From positions 1-18,134 of the forward strand of contig JAEDOO010000025.1 in NCBI GenBank assembly GCA_016301965.1: DNA of 18,134 bases. Direction: 5' to 3'. Source of the DNA: Lachnospiraceae bacterium. GTDB lineage: Bacteria > Bacillota > Clostridia > Lachnospirales > Lachnospiraceae. Both the position numbers and the translations under genes were made by a program. Of the stretch, positions 7,108 to 15,438 are shown one piece after another. The notes under the pieces were generated by a model. It did no database searches. It worked only from the letters and a program-made list of their open reading frames with translations, and was not told the DNA's origin. Positions within the stretch are counted from its first letter, which is position 1, and every line of letters begins with the position of its first letter.

Positions 7108-8199
7108 TTAGGGTTCTGCTTTTTTCCGGCAAAGCCCCATACTGCGGCCTATATGCAGGGCAAAAGCAGACGCCTTCTGTTGTATATCCGGGAGCTCCAT
7201 AATACTGCCCGGATGGTTCGCCGTTTCTGTCAGGGAAAAATTCCCCGGTAAGATAAAAGACTTATTCATATTCAGCCCGCCGATCAGCTGCTGCTGCAGA
7301 ATATCCCCACCGCTGTAGCCCGATACGATCAGCGCAAACAGGCATTTGTCATCAAAGGGCTTCTTGCGAAACAAGGCGGTCAACCGGTTAATGAACGCAG
7401 TTAGATTAGCTCCCAGTGCATCGTTATAGTTTGGACACAAAAGCAGCAAACCGTCACAGTCCTCCAGGGCAGGATAGACCTCCTCCACCATAGGTCCGCC
7501 GTAAAAGCAGCTGGAATTGCTGCTGAAGTACATGCACATCTCGTAGGGACACCCCGCACAGTCCGGCACGGTACCGTTTCTGAGAGATATCTCCCTCACA
7601 GTGATCCCGGAGGGAAGATGAGACTTTACTTCCTGCCAGAGCTGCAGGGTGTTGGAGGTCTCGGGGTTACAGGAATGCACGCAGAGAAGCTTTGGCTCTT
7701 TGTATGCCGGTTTTTCAAAACCGGCCACCCGCTGTGCCAGATCTACTGCACTGCGGATATAGGCTTCATACAGCGAACACCGGAAATTTCCGGCAAGCAC
7801 CTGATAATTTTTCAGGCTGCCCGTCCCTTCTGTCAGCGGACGGCCCACCAGCCAGCAGCCGGCTTCGTTCATCGTTCTGGCGATCTCCCTGCCTGTGGAT
7901 TTTGTATAGTATTCATTTTCCCCATCCACGAGAATGCCGGCGACGCTGTCTTTCAGGCAGTCTTTATTTTCCCTGAGGGTTCCAAGCATTTCGTAAATCT
8001 TTAGATTAATGCCTGTCTCTCCCACACCGGCCGCAAACAAAAGGCGGACATTTTGCAGACAATTTTCACTGACGGCAGCTGACAGTTCTTCCACGGACCG
8101 GATGATGCGAGGGACATCTATTCCGGCCAGCGCCGCCGATAATACGGCTTCCAGCCGTTGTTCTTTCTCCTGCTGCGGTCGGATCACGATCAGTTCCAT
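7108..8199 (-). CDS. Flavodoxin-fold NADPH-dependent FMN reductase-like protein with a Cys cluster
   Basis: A 363-residue protein in two halves. Residues about 165-355 resemble NADPH-dependent FMN reductases and iron-sulfur flavoproteins: a first strand LLCVHSCNPETSNT, a CPNYNDALGANLTAFINR segment at 255-271 and a flavin-loop-like VSGYSGGD at 292-299. Inserted at 214-231 are four cysteines spaced CX2CX4CX8C, near where iron-sulfur flavoproteins carry their cluster ligands, so a cluster is possible. Residues 1-160 are not recognised; they contain alternating strands and helices and could be a second, degenerate flavodoxin-like domain. The start overlaps the end of the dehydrogenase-like gene by 10 nt (ATG inside CTATGGAACTGA) and has GAGGA 7 nt upstream, so the two are translationally linked. 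It should be a cytosolic redox protein; the substrate is unknown. Confidence 0.75.
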   Translation of the reverse strand: MELIVIRPQQEKEQRLEAVLSAALAGIDVPRIIRSVEELSAAVSENCLQNVRLLFAAGVGETGINLKIYEMLGTLRENKDCLKDSVAGILVDGENEYYTKSTGREIARTMNEAGCWLVGRPLTEGTGSLKNYQVLAGNFRCSLYEAYIRSAVDLAQRVAGFEKPAYKEPKLLCVHSCNPETSNTLQLWQEVKSHLPSGITVREISLRNGTVPDCAGCPYEMCMYFSSNSSCFYGGPMVEEVYPALEDCDGLLLLCPNYNDALGANLTAFINRLTALFRKKPFDDKCLFALIVSGYSGGDILQQQLIGGLNMNKSFILPGNFSLTETANHPGSIMELPDIQQKASAFALHIGRSMGLCRKKAEP

Positions 8200-9200
8200 A
8201 GGATTTTCCTCAGACTTTCATACGAAGCTTCGAGCCGCGCAAACAGTTCATCCGGCAAAGGACAGATTTCCCATTCCATGCCGGCAGAGGTTTGCCGGTT
8301 TAAGGCGCCGAAGTACAAACCGTTTAGCCAGGCGGCACTGTATTGCCACTCGCCTTTGATCAGCGCCAGAATCGTCAGTACGGCGGAGGACATGGCCGGC
8401 GCCAGAAATGGTTTAAAGCCCAGCGCCCGCACCTCCATGTTGGCATTTACCGCCAGTTCTGTCAGCTTTCTCGAAATACTGTCATCGTAATGCTCAGGAT
8501 CCGTACTGTTGGCAATGACCAGATCCTTTCCGTGGGGGCCAAAAGCCCGTCCCTCCTTCAGATACAGAGAAAATTCGGGAGATTTTTTCGCATAGTAAGC
8601 TGCCCTTGCGTTCATGACCCCCAATCCACAGCCTCGGATCTGATCCGGCGTCAGCTTACGGCCTGTAGCCTCCTGTTCTTCCTGTCCGGCTCTCAGCGCT
8701 GCCATGCACAAAAGATCCACAGGATCCGACACCACCACAAACAACCCGCAATAACCTGCCTTTGCCGCCATGCGCGCGTACAAAGCCACGATCTCTTTGT
8801 TGGCCTCGTATTGCGCCATACGTACATCACTGACTCTGCTGTCCAGTGCAGGCACATTTCTGGTGGCGCAGAACAAAAAGATATCACAGTCAAATATCTC
8901 CTCCTGGGAGATCATAGTTACCCGGGGTATACGTCTTCCTTCCGGCGGTGCCATGACCTGCGAAAGCTCCGTCTCCATCCGGTGACACTGGGCTTCATTG
9001 AGGTCATATAGACCAATGGACTCCACTGTCTCCTCTCCCAAAAGCGTAAGTCCCAGCGCCACATTTTGTCCCACATCACCCAGACCTGCCAGATGGATTC
9101 TCTTTCTGTCGTCAAATGTTTTACAGAGCCAGCAGGGATCTGTCTGCTTCTTTACCTTGTTTTCTTTCCGGGATGCTCCCAGATCCATGATCGTTTTCAT
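8190..9200 (-). CDS. Divergent lactate/malate dehydrogenase-like NAD-binding protein
   Basis: A 336-residue protein with the lactate/malate dehydrogenase layout. The NAD motif LAGLGDVGQNVALG lies at 38-50, followed by Asp66 in LYDLN, which favours NAD over NADP. SDPVDLL (158-164) matches the usual NPVD strand. Arg122 and Arg199 sit where family members bind the substrate carboxylate, and His223 in GPHGKD corresponds to the catalytic His of GEHGDS. By eye the Asp that pairs with this His (Asp168 in lactate dehydrogenase) falls on Met196, which is unusual. So it may be a dehydrogenase with altered chemistry or a nucleotide-sensing relative. AAGGAGG lies 6 nt before the ATG. It starts 80 nt after the giant protein's stop and overlaps the flavin reductase gene by 10 nt. 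Confidence 0.75.
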   Translation of the reverse strand: MKTIMDLGASRKENKVKKQTDPCWLCKTFDDRKRIHLAGLGDVGQNVALGLTLLGEETVESIGLYDLNEAQCHRMETELSQVMAPPEGRRIPRVTMISQEEIFDCDIFLFCATRNVPALDSRVSDVRMAQYEANKEIVALYARMAAKAGYCGLFVVVSDPVDLLCMAALRAGQEEQEATGRKLTPDQIRGCGLGVMNARAAYYAKKSPEFSLYLKEGRAFGPHGKDLVIANSTDPEHYDDSISRKLTELAVNANMEVRALGFKPFLAPAMSSAVLTILALIKGEWQYSAAWLNGLYFGALNRQTSAGMEWEICPLPDELFARLEASYESLRKILWN

Positions 9201-9219
9201 TCACATCCTCCTTACGATG

Positions 9220-9243
9220 GAGCTGTTTTCAGCTCTGTTTTTT
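9220..9243. other. Intercistronic hairpin with T-run on the plus strand
   Basis: GAGCTG (9220-9225) and CAGCTC (9230-9235) pair around a TTTT loop. Six T follow on the plus strand (9238-9243), while the minus strand has no U-tract after the stem. It could stop antisense transcription, or protect or attenuate the message between the giant gene and the dehydrogenase-like gene. Confidence 0.5.
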
Positions 9244-9280
9244 CATAGGTTGCTTGTATCGTTCAGTACCTTCACAGCTG

Positions 9281-12200
9281 CTACTGTTTTACACTGCCCT
9301 CTGCCTGGGCGGCTGATCCTTCCAGAACCGCCAGTCTCTGCAGGCGATCCAGCTCCTCTTCCAGAATCCGGGAGGGTGCCTGCTGCCGCCTCTGCCTGGT
9401 CACACCCAGGCCATCCGGATACCGGGGCTGCGCCACCGCTTCCCCGATTCTTTCCAGCGTCAGCTGCCTTTTGTACTGCTGCCTGTATTCTTTTTCCAGA
9501 GCCCGGCAGATATCCCGGGCATTTTCCAGGCAGACCCGGGACAGGGTGTAGAGAGACCCAAGGGATGCCTGTTTCAGGCAGGAGGGAATCTCATAGGGAA
9601 GTATAGTATTGACAGAAGGTATCGCCATCATCTGGCTGGCCTTATCCTCCGGGTTTTTGACTCCATCACCGCCAAGGAAGGGATACAGATCCGATTCAAT
9701 GAGCCAGGATGACAGGTTTGGCACCGTGTACACAGCTTTTACATGGATATCCCGCAGTCTGGCCAGATCTTTCCCCTGGCCTGATATCACACCGGTGATC
9801 AATTCTGCGTCCCGGATGCCTTCCACTTCCAGATGGGAGGATATTTCTTCCATGCGATATCCATCATGGTACAGATCGTCCACCAGAAGCACCGGACGTC
9901 CAAAGGAACGGACGGTCCTGATCTGCACCGACAACGGTGCATAGCCGGGCAGCTGAGCTATGGCAAAGGAAGAAAGATTTTTCTCATACAGCTTTTCTGT
10001 CTCCAGCCCCTTGGTAACGGTATTGGGAATCTTTACGCCTTTCAATATCTTTCCGAAGGGCACGCACATCTTTCTGCCCAGCTGGAGAGAATTCCCGGGC
10101 TGTGGTGAGACCCGGTTTTCCTCTGTGACCAGCCGTATCAGACGGTAATTCAGTAGTTCGGAGGCAAAGCACAGGATCAGCCTCCCCGGATATGCCCCGG
10201 TCAGCGCCCGCAACAGGCGGATATGGCTGTTTCTTATGGCCAGCCTTACCTCCCGGCTGTCTGCCATGGACTCTTTAATGGCAGATGGTGTATCATAAAA
10301 CAACACCAGCGGGTGACGCAGATCCAGAAGATACATGTGAGATATTTTCTCTATTTCAAGAAATCCATGAAGTTTCAGCACATCCTCATTTTCCCCCATA
10401 TCCACACATAGGGCGAAGGAATACCCGTTTTCCTGGAAGTATTCCAGAATCTCATTCAACACCGTCAGCCTTCCATCATCGTATTCTGTGATCTCACCTT
10501 CAATCCGGGTGATCATGGCTGTCTTTCCCGAGATCAGGGATCGCAGCCGCTGTGCTTTCTCCAGAGAACCACATTCCTTCATCAAGTCCGAGACATCCAC
10601 ATCATGAAACTCTACGCCGGAGAACCGGTTTTCACCATTATACAGACCCATGCTCGCCGAACCCGCTTCCCGGCTTTCCATTATTACATCCACCGGTACG
10701 CATCTGGCGGTTTTCTTATAAATCGGCTCCATGGTGTACAATCCCAGCTGGTAAATATAATTCTGTACACTCTCATCCACCAGCCCCCGGATATCCCTTC
10801 CGGCATTGATATTTTCACGGATTCTGGTGGAGCTTACCTGCTCCAGTATGGGCGGCAGCTGCATATGCAGCTGTTCTCCCAGTATTTTCTGACGGCAGAC
10901 GGCTTCTGTACGCTTCGCCTCTTCACTTTCCCCCTCCGCATTCCGGGAAAAGATCAGATGCGGGAAATGATGCACCGATCCTTTTGCAGGCTGAGCGCGA
11001 TAGGCCGATGCATGCTTTACTACATCACTGCCCACCACCAGATGCACAGGCTCACCTCCGAAAATCTCGGACAGCCGCTGCATATCCTGAGGATTGGCAA
11101 TATTTACCGGTATCTCCTCCGGGAACAGATACACCTCTTCCATATCCGCAGTAGACATGGCAATGATCTTTCTGCGCACCTCAAAAGGCTGGGGGTTTTT
11201 GGACCAGGAAAACTCATCCGCCGCCAGCCAGACGCGAAAGCCTCTTTCCCGTATATTTCTGACGATCTGCTTGTGACCCAGGGAAAAGGGATCAAAGGTC
11301 CCCGGAAAGAATGCGATGGGAAGCGCTCGTTCCTTAAGAGGATGGGTACCCCGGTCCGTAAGGTAATCGTTCAGGAAACGGTAAATCCGGTTCAGCGAAG
11401 CTCCGTTAAAATACACATACATGCCCAGCTTATCCCAATTCAGCAATGTGAGTATTTTCCGCGCAAGAGCAGAAAAATGCTTCTGTTTTTCTTCCTGAGA
11501 AAGCTGACTGGCGCCAAACAGGTCATGCCCGGTAATATAAAATGCCTCCTGCGCCACCTCATCCCGATAATCTGCCATACCGCTGCACAGGATCCCTTCC
11601 GTCTTTGCGATTTCCTGCCCGGAAAGCTCACCGGAACATTTTCCGAGAATTTTTCCCGCAGTTTCCAGTGCTGCGACAGCTGTACGAGTATAGGGTTTAC
11701 AGCACAGACTGCGAAGCTGTCCAAGAATGTATTCCCGTTCCTGATGATCAAGAAGAGCAAACATCTCTCCCAGACAGGGAGGAATATACCGGGAAACCGC
11801 ATACTCCTCGATCTCCAGAGCCCGGATCAGTTCCAGGACGATCTCATGACACTGGGTCTTTGAAAGAACCGGTATAATAGCCAGAAGATTCTCTGCCGCC
11901 TGCAGACGATTGACGATCTGCCCGGAAAACTGCAGCATGTGAAGAAGATGGGAGGCATACTGATACAGCTGTTCCGGGCTGTCACCCACACCCTGGCGCT
12001 TCCGAAGGATTTCCATATTGATAAATTTGTAGATCCAGGGGACCTCCGAGCGCTGATTTTCCATGTACAGATTGGTCATATCGTAATAGATCATGCCATG
12101 CTCACTGGGGATACCAAAGAACTCCCGGATTCGCGCTGCGAGAAACTGCACGCTGTACGGTTTTTTCTTAATCTCCGGAACAGTTTCTGTGAGAAGCAGA

Positions 12201-13906
12201 TCCAGATTTTCTTCCGGTTTCCAGCCCTGTCTGAGCCACAACAGCAAAAATCTGAGTGCAGCCACCTGGCTCTCCTCTCCGTCTTTTCCCGGAAGTAAGC
12301 TGCAGGCAAACTCCGTCAGAACATGGACCTGCTCTCTGCTGCATTGCTCAAAAGCAATCTCCGCACTGCAGTCCATCAGAAAAAACAGAGTAAGAGAATC
12401 ATACCTTCTGTGGCAGTGAGAAACAAACACGGCAAGGATTTGTTTCCCCTTCTCCTCATCCAGCTGTTTCAATAATGTCTGCAGCACCGTTTTCATGGCA
12501 AAGCCTGCAAACCGGCGTTCCTGTTGTGCTGCCTGTACTTCGGGATACAGCAGCCGCTTCAGAAAGCTCTCAAAAATATCGGTCATACTGCTGCCTGCCT
12601 GCGGCTCTGTATACCCCTCCGGTATTTCCTTGGTAAAATGGAGCTCGTAGCCTGCGATCAGGATAGCTGCAATTCTGGCCGCCTGCCGCCGGATGTCTCC
12701 GTCCCGGTGAGACAGCATATCAAACAGGAAGTCCAGAATGATCTCTTTCTGGTTCTGCGCCAGATAGGCGGAATATTCTTCGATGACCGTGAGGCAGGCC
12801 CGCACATGCCGCCAGTCTCTCTCCGACCGGATATTTTCCAGCAGGTTGATAAACTGCTCCTCCCTCGAGATCATATGCATGATGGCAAGATTGGACCGGA
12901 TAGCAAGATACTTAAAACGACAGACAATCTCTTCCGACCGCATGACAGAAGCATATCCCTCCTTCGCCGGAGCTTTTGACGGAGAGATCAGATCCACAGC
13001 ACAGCCCAGCGAAATCATATAGTCTTCAAAATCCTTCAGCTTTGCATACACCCGGGCATACCTTTTTTTCTTGGCGTCATCCACATTGTCCAGCTTGCCA
13101 AGAATCACATTGTAGGCATCATCCAGGCTCCAGAAACGGATATGTTCCTTTCTGTTTTCGTCATACACACTTTTTACCCGGAAATCCGCATAGATCAGAA
13201 GCAGACTCTCCGCGGACAGATTCTCAAGCTCCAGATCCCACACCGAATGGTTGGCGGCAATATCTCCGATGGTATCCAGATGTTTGTTTCTGCAATACTG
13301 ATAGGTATAATAATAGTGAAGGTAGGGAACTCTTCTTCCCTCTTTGGGGCGGCAGCCGTATTTTCCCATGTCATGCATCAGGGCGGCACCGGACATCAGC
13401 CCCAGATCTACCGGCACATTTTTTTGTACCAGCTGTCTTGCCATATACATAGCCACATGGTGTACTCCGGCAATGTGCCCCAGCGTTTCATAGGGGGTAC
13501 AGACCTGCGAAAGCCGCATAAACGCATACACTCTTTTTGCCCCGAAGCACTCCCTCAGCCTGTCGTATTCCTCCGGTATACTGCAGTACTGTGCCTCTTC
13601 TTCTTTCAGCAGTTCAAAATCCCTGCACGGATCAAAGGGTAATTCTATTCTCTCCCGTGCAAACAGCCCCGTCAGCACCCCGGTAAAAAAGTCCACTGCC
13701 CTGTCCGCTCCGGGAATCGTTTCCACAGTATAGTTTTCCGGAAAATATGCAGCCAGTAAGTAATGGAACGTATACTCCATCCATCCTTTCTCCGGCGTCT
13801 GTGGACACAGACTGTCCATATGCGGCTGACACAGGAAAAGAACCTGCGAAAGATCCACACCGTTTTCAGGAATCTCATATTCTCTGATGATGCTTTCACC
13901 ACTCAT
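9281..13906 (-). CDS. Giant multidomain protein: HD domain, helical repeats, NadD-like nucleotidyltransferase, PRTase-like C-terminus
   Basis: A 1541-residue soluble protein, numbered from the ATG at 13906. Residues about 135-300 look like an HD phosphohydrolase: His149/His150, His178-Asp179 in MHDMGK, His220 in AANHSVWD and a later Asp241. About 330-850 is almost purely helical, HEAT/ARM-like (for example HRDGDIRRQAARIAAI). About 862-1057 resembles NadD-type adenylyltransferases: PGTFDPFSLGHK at 868-879 and VSSTRIRENI ending near 1033, closing with YIYQLGLY. The usual HxGH is SLGH here, so the first His is Ser. About 1070-1190 has a weak acetyltransferase look (EYFQENGYSFA, LKLHGFLEI). About 1270-1400 contains VLLVDDLYHDGY, reminiscent of a PRPP-binding loop. 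The tail is charged and helical. No membrane segments are seen. The frame opens at 13969, but that ATG lies in the upstream terminator; 13906 has GGGGA 7 nt before it. Function is unknown, with nucleotide or NAD metabolism likely. Confidence 0.8.
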   Translation of the reverse strand: MSGESIIREYEIPENGVDLSQVLFLCQPHMDSLCPQTPEKGWMEYTFHYLLAAYFPENYTVETIPGADRAVDFFTGVLTGLFARERIELPFDPCRDFELLKEEEAQYCSIPEEYDRLRECFGAKRVYAFMRLSQVCTPYETLGHIAGVHHVAMYMARQLVQKNVPVDLGLMSGAALMHDMGKYGCRPKEGRRVPYLHYYYTYQYCRNKHLDTIGDIAANHSVWDLELENLSAESLLLIYADFRVKSVYDENRKEHIRFWSLDDAYNVILGKLDNVDDAKKKRYARVYAKLKDFEDYMISLGCAVDLISPSKAPAKEGYASVMRSEEIVCRFKYLAIRSNLAIMHMISREEQFINLLENIRSERDWRHVRACLTVIEEYSAYLAQNQKEIILDFLFDMLSHRDGDIRRQAARIAAILIAGYELHFTKEIPEGYTEPQAGSSMTDIFESFLKRLLYPEVQAAQQERRFAGFAMKTVLQTLLKQLDEEKGKQILAVFVSHCHRRYDSLTLFFLMDCSAEIAFEQCSREQVHVLTEFACSLLPGKDGEESQVAALRFLLLWLRQGWKPEENLDLLLTETVPEIKKKPYSVQFLAARIREFFGIPSEHGMIYYDMTNLYMENQRSEVPWIYKFINMEILRKRQGVGDSPEQLYQYASHLLHMLQFSGQIVNRLQAAENLLAIIPVLSKTQCHEIVLELIRALEIEEYAVSRYIPPCLGEMFALLDHQEREYILGQLRSLCCKPYTRTAVAALETAGKILGKCSGELSGQEIAKTEGILCSGMADYRDEVAQEAFYITGHDLFGASQLSQEEKQKHFSALARKILTLLNWDKLGMYVYFNGASLNRIYRFLNDYLTDRGTHPLKERALPIAFFPGTFDPFSLGHKQIVRNIRERGFRVWLAADEFSWSKNPQPFEVRRKIIAMSTADMEEVYLFPEEIPVNIANPQDMQRLSEIFGGEPVHLVVGSDVVKHASAYRAQPAKGSVHHFPHLIFSRNAEGESEEAKRTEAVCRQKILGEQLHMQLPPILEQVSSTRIRENINAGRDIRGLVDESVQNYIYQLGLYTMEPIYKKTARCVPVDVIMESREAGSASMGLYNGENRFSGVEFHDVDVSDLMKECGSLEKAQRLRSLISGKTAMITRIEGEITEYDDGRLTVLNEILEYFQENGYSFALCVDMGENEDVLKLHGFLEIEKISHMYLLDLRHPLVLFYDTPSAIKESMADSREVRLAIRNSHIRLLRALTGAYPGRLILCFASELLNYRLIRLVTEENRVSPQPGNSLQLGRKMCVPFGKILKGVKIPNTVTKGLETEKLYEKNLSSFAIAQLPGYAPLSVQIRTVRSFGRPVLLVDDLYHDGYRMEEISSHLEVEGIRDAELITGVISGQGKDLARLRDIHVKAVYTVPNLSSWLIESDLYPFLGGDGVKNPEDKASQMMAIPSVNTILPYEIPSCLKQASLGSLYTLSRVCLENARDICRALEKEYRQQYKRQLTLERIGEAVAQPRYPDGLGVTRQRRQQAPSRILEEELDRLQRLAVLEGSAAQAEGSVKQ

Positions 13907-13947
13907 TTTTATGTCCCCGTTTTTTATAAAAAGCTTAAAATGCAGAA

Positions 13948-13975
13948 GAAGGAATGCCTGTTTTGGCATTCCTTC
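13948..13975 (-). terminator. Terminator hairpin after the 5-oxoproline operon
   Basis: GAAGGAATGCC (13948-13958) and GGCATTCCTTC (13965-13975) are exact 11-bp complements around a 6-nt loop, followed on the minus strand by TTCTGCATTTT. A second, weaker hairpin (TTTTCGGA with TCCGGAAA) lies between it and the symporter stop at 14039. The hairpin marks the operon end and argues against a start at 13969 for the next gene. Confidence 0.65.
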
Positions 13976-14038
13976 CCCTTAAACGTTTCCCAGTTCGGTT
14001 TCCGGAATGCTCCGAAAATCGGTTTTCTATGATTCACT

Positions 14039-15388
14039 TTAGGAATTATAAACCTCTTTATCCAGCTCACCCTCTGTGGCATTTACGATTACGTTGACAG
14101 CAGCGTCACCGATAACATTCAGCGGAAGCAGAGACATCTCTACCGGACGGTTGATAGCCACTACAAGAGCATATCCCAGCAGACACAGATCGGATGTCCA
14201 GCCCATACCGGACAGAACGGTGAAGATCATGGTCGTACCGGCGATCGGGATAGCCGGTGTACCGGCTGCGGCACAGATGGATAACAGGGCCATAACGATC
14301 ATGTTGGCCGGAGTTACCGGGATACCAGCTGCGGTAGCGATAAAGGTTACAGCAAACATGTGCATCATGGTTGTACCATTCATGTTGATGGTCATACCAG
14401 TAGGAAGAACAAAGCTTGTGATCTCATGAGAACATCCCAGCTCTTCCAGACATGTTTTGGTATTCAGCGGAAGAGTTGCTGCGGAGGAGTTTACGGAGAA
14501 TCCAAAAACTCCGACCTTGGCCATCTTTTTCAGGAACTTCATAGGGTTCAGGCCTGTAATTACAAACACGCCCAACGGGTACAGTACACAGCAGGTAATC
14601 AGCAGTGTTGCCATTGCGGAAATAATATAGGCTGCTGCCGGTTTCAGATATTCCGCACCATAGATAGCAAAAGTTCTGGTAACCAGACAGAAGATAGCTA
14701 CCGGACCAATCTTGTTGATCAGGAAATTCAGATACATCTGAATAATTTCATTTGCACTCTCAAATACCTTTTTCAGGGGAGCTGCTTTCTCTCCCAGTGC
14801 ATTCATGCAGATACCGATGACAACAGCGGTAAATACAACGGCAAGAATACTGTTGTTGGTGCTGAATGCTGCAGTAATATTGTTCGGAACAGCGTTTACG
14901 ATTACTGCCAGCGGATTAAATGCGTCAATGGTGCTGGCCTCACCCAGACCGTCCGCTACCAGAGTAACATTAAACAGTCCGGCAGACTTCACGATATAGG
15001 CCACGGTACAGGCGATCAATGCGCCTACTACATAGAAAGCAAAGAATCCAACCAGTGTCTTTCCTGCAATTCTTCCCAGCTTAGTAGAGTTGGAAATACT
15101 GCACAGTGCCAGACTCAGGGAAACCAGTACCAGCGGTACGATAGCTGCCTGCAGCCCTTTCATGAAAAGCTGACCGATGATATAGAAAATACCGATTGCC
15201 TTTACACCGTCTGCGTTCGTAATATCCTGGAACAGAATATCATTAATAGTTTTCCATGTGGCTTCACCACCGTTGCTGATCAGATTCTGACGGATCATCA
15301 TGAAAATCAAACCGACAATAATACCGCCGACAAGCGATATGATCATTTTCTTTGCGATCGGCATCTGCTTTTTATTGTTGTCTTTCAT
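14039..15388 (-). CDS. Dicarboxylate/amino acid:cation symporter (DAACS family) with altered binding site
   Basis: A 449-residue inner-membrane transporter of the GltP/SstT superfamily, with many hydrophobic segments starting at residue 16. The first re-entrant loop has NSSAATLPLNT (300-310), the TM7 motif reads NMNGTT (335-340), the second loop has AAAGTPAIPIAG (373-384), and TM8 ends with NVIGDAAVN (424-432). Against the archaeal aspartate transporter GltPh, by eye, the cation ligand Asp312 becomes Asn337, Asp390 becomes Asn413, the amino-group ligand Asp394 becomes Glu417, and the side-chain carboxylate ligand Arg397 becomes Leu420; Asn401 and Asp405 are kept. So aspartate or glutamate is unlikely as substrate. 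It is the last gene after pxpBCA, 50 nt beyond pxpA, suggesting 5-oxoproline uptake. AGAGGAGA lies about 7 nt before the ATG. Confidence 0.9.
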   Translation of the reverse strand: MKDNNKKQMPIAKKMIISLVGGIIVGLIFMMIRQNLISNGGEATWKTINDILFQDITNADGVKAIGIFYIIGQLFMKGLQAAIVPLVLVSLSLALCSISNSTKLGRIAGKTLVGFFAFYVVGALIACTVAYIVKSAGLFNVTLVADGLGEASTIDAFNPLAVIVNAVPNNITAAFSTNNSILAVVFTAVVIGICMNALGEKAAPLKKVFESANEIIQMYLNFLINKIGPVAIFCLVTRTFAIYGAEYLKPAAAYIISAMATLLITCCVLYPLGVFVITGLNPMKFLKKMAKVGVFGFSVNSSAATLPLNTKTCLEELGCSHEITSFVLPTGMTINMNGTTMMHMFAVTFIATAAGIPVTPANMIVMALLSICAAAGTPAIPIAGTTMIFTVLSGMGWTSDLCLLGYALVVAINRPVEMSLLPLNVIGDAAVNVIVNATEGELDKEVYNS

Positions 15389-15406
15389 TTTTTCTCTCCT
15401 CTGTTT

Positions 15407-15425
15407 ACAGATTTTTCAAATCTGT
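15407..15425. other. Hairpin between pxpA and the symporter gene
   Basis: ACAGATTT (15407-15414) and AAATCTGT (15418-15425) are perfect 8-bp arms with a 3-nt loop. It lies 13 nt past the pxpA stop and just before the symporter ribosome site. TTTT follows on the plus strand only. It may dampen read-through, protect the message, or block antisense transcripts. Confidence 0.45.
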
Positions 15426-15438
15426 TTTATGAACGCCA

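Noticed and set aside
10604..11863. 419-codon plus-strand open frame inside the giant gene
   Set aside because: Antisense to the helical and NadD-like region, with no family features and no good ribosome site; a by-product of codon use.
13907..13969. Longer N-terminus of the giant protein from ATG 13969
   Set aside because: That ATG sits in the terminator hairpin of the preceding operon; ATG 13906 has a GGGGA site at proper distance.
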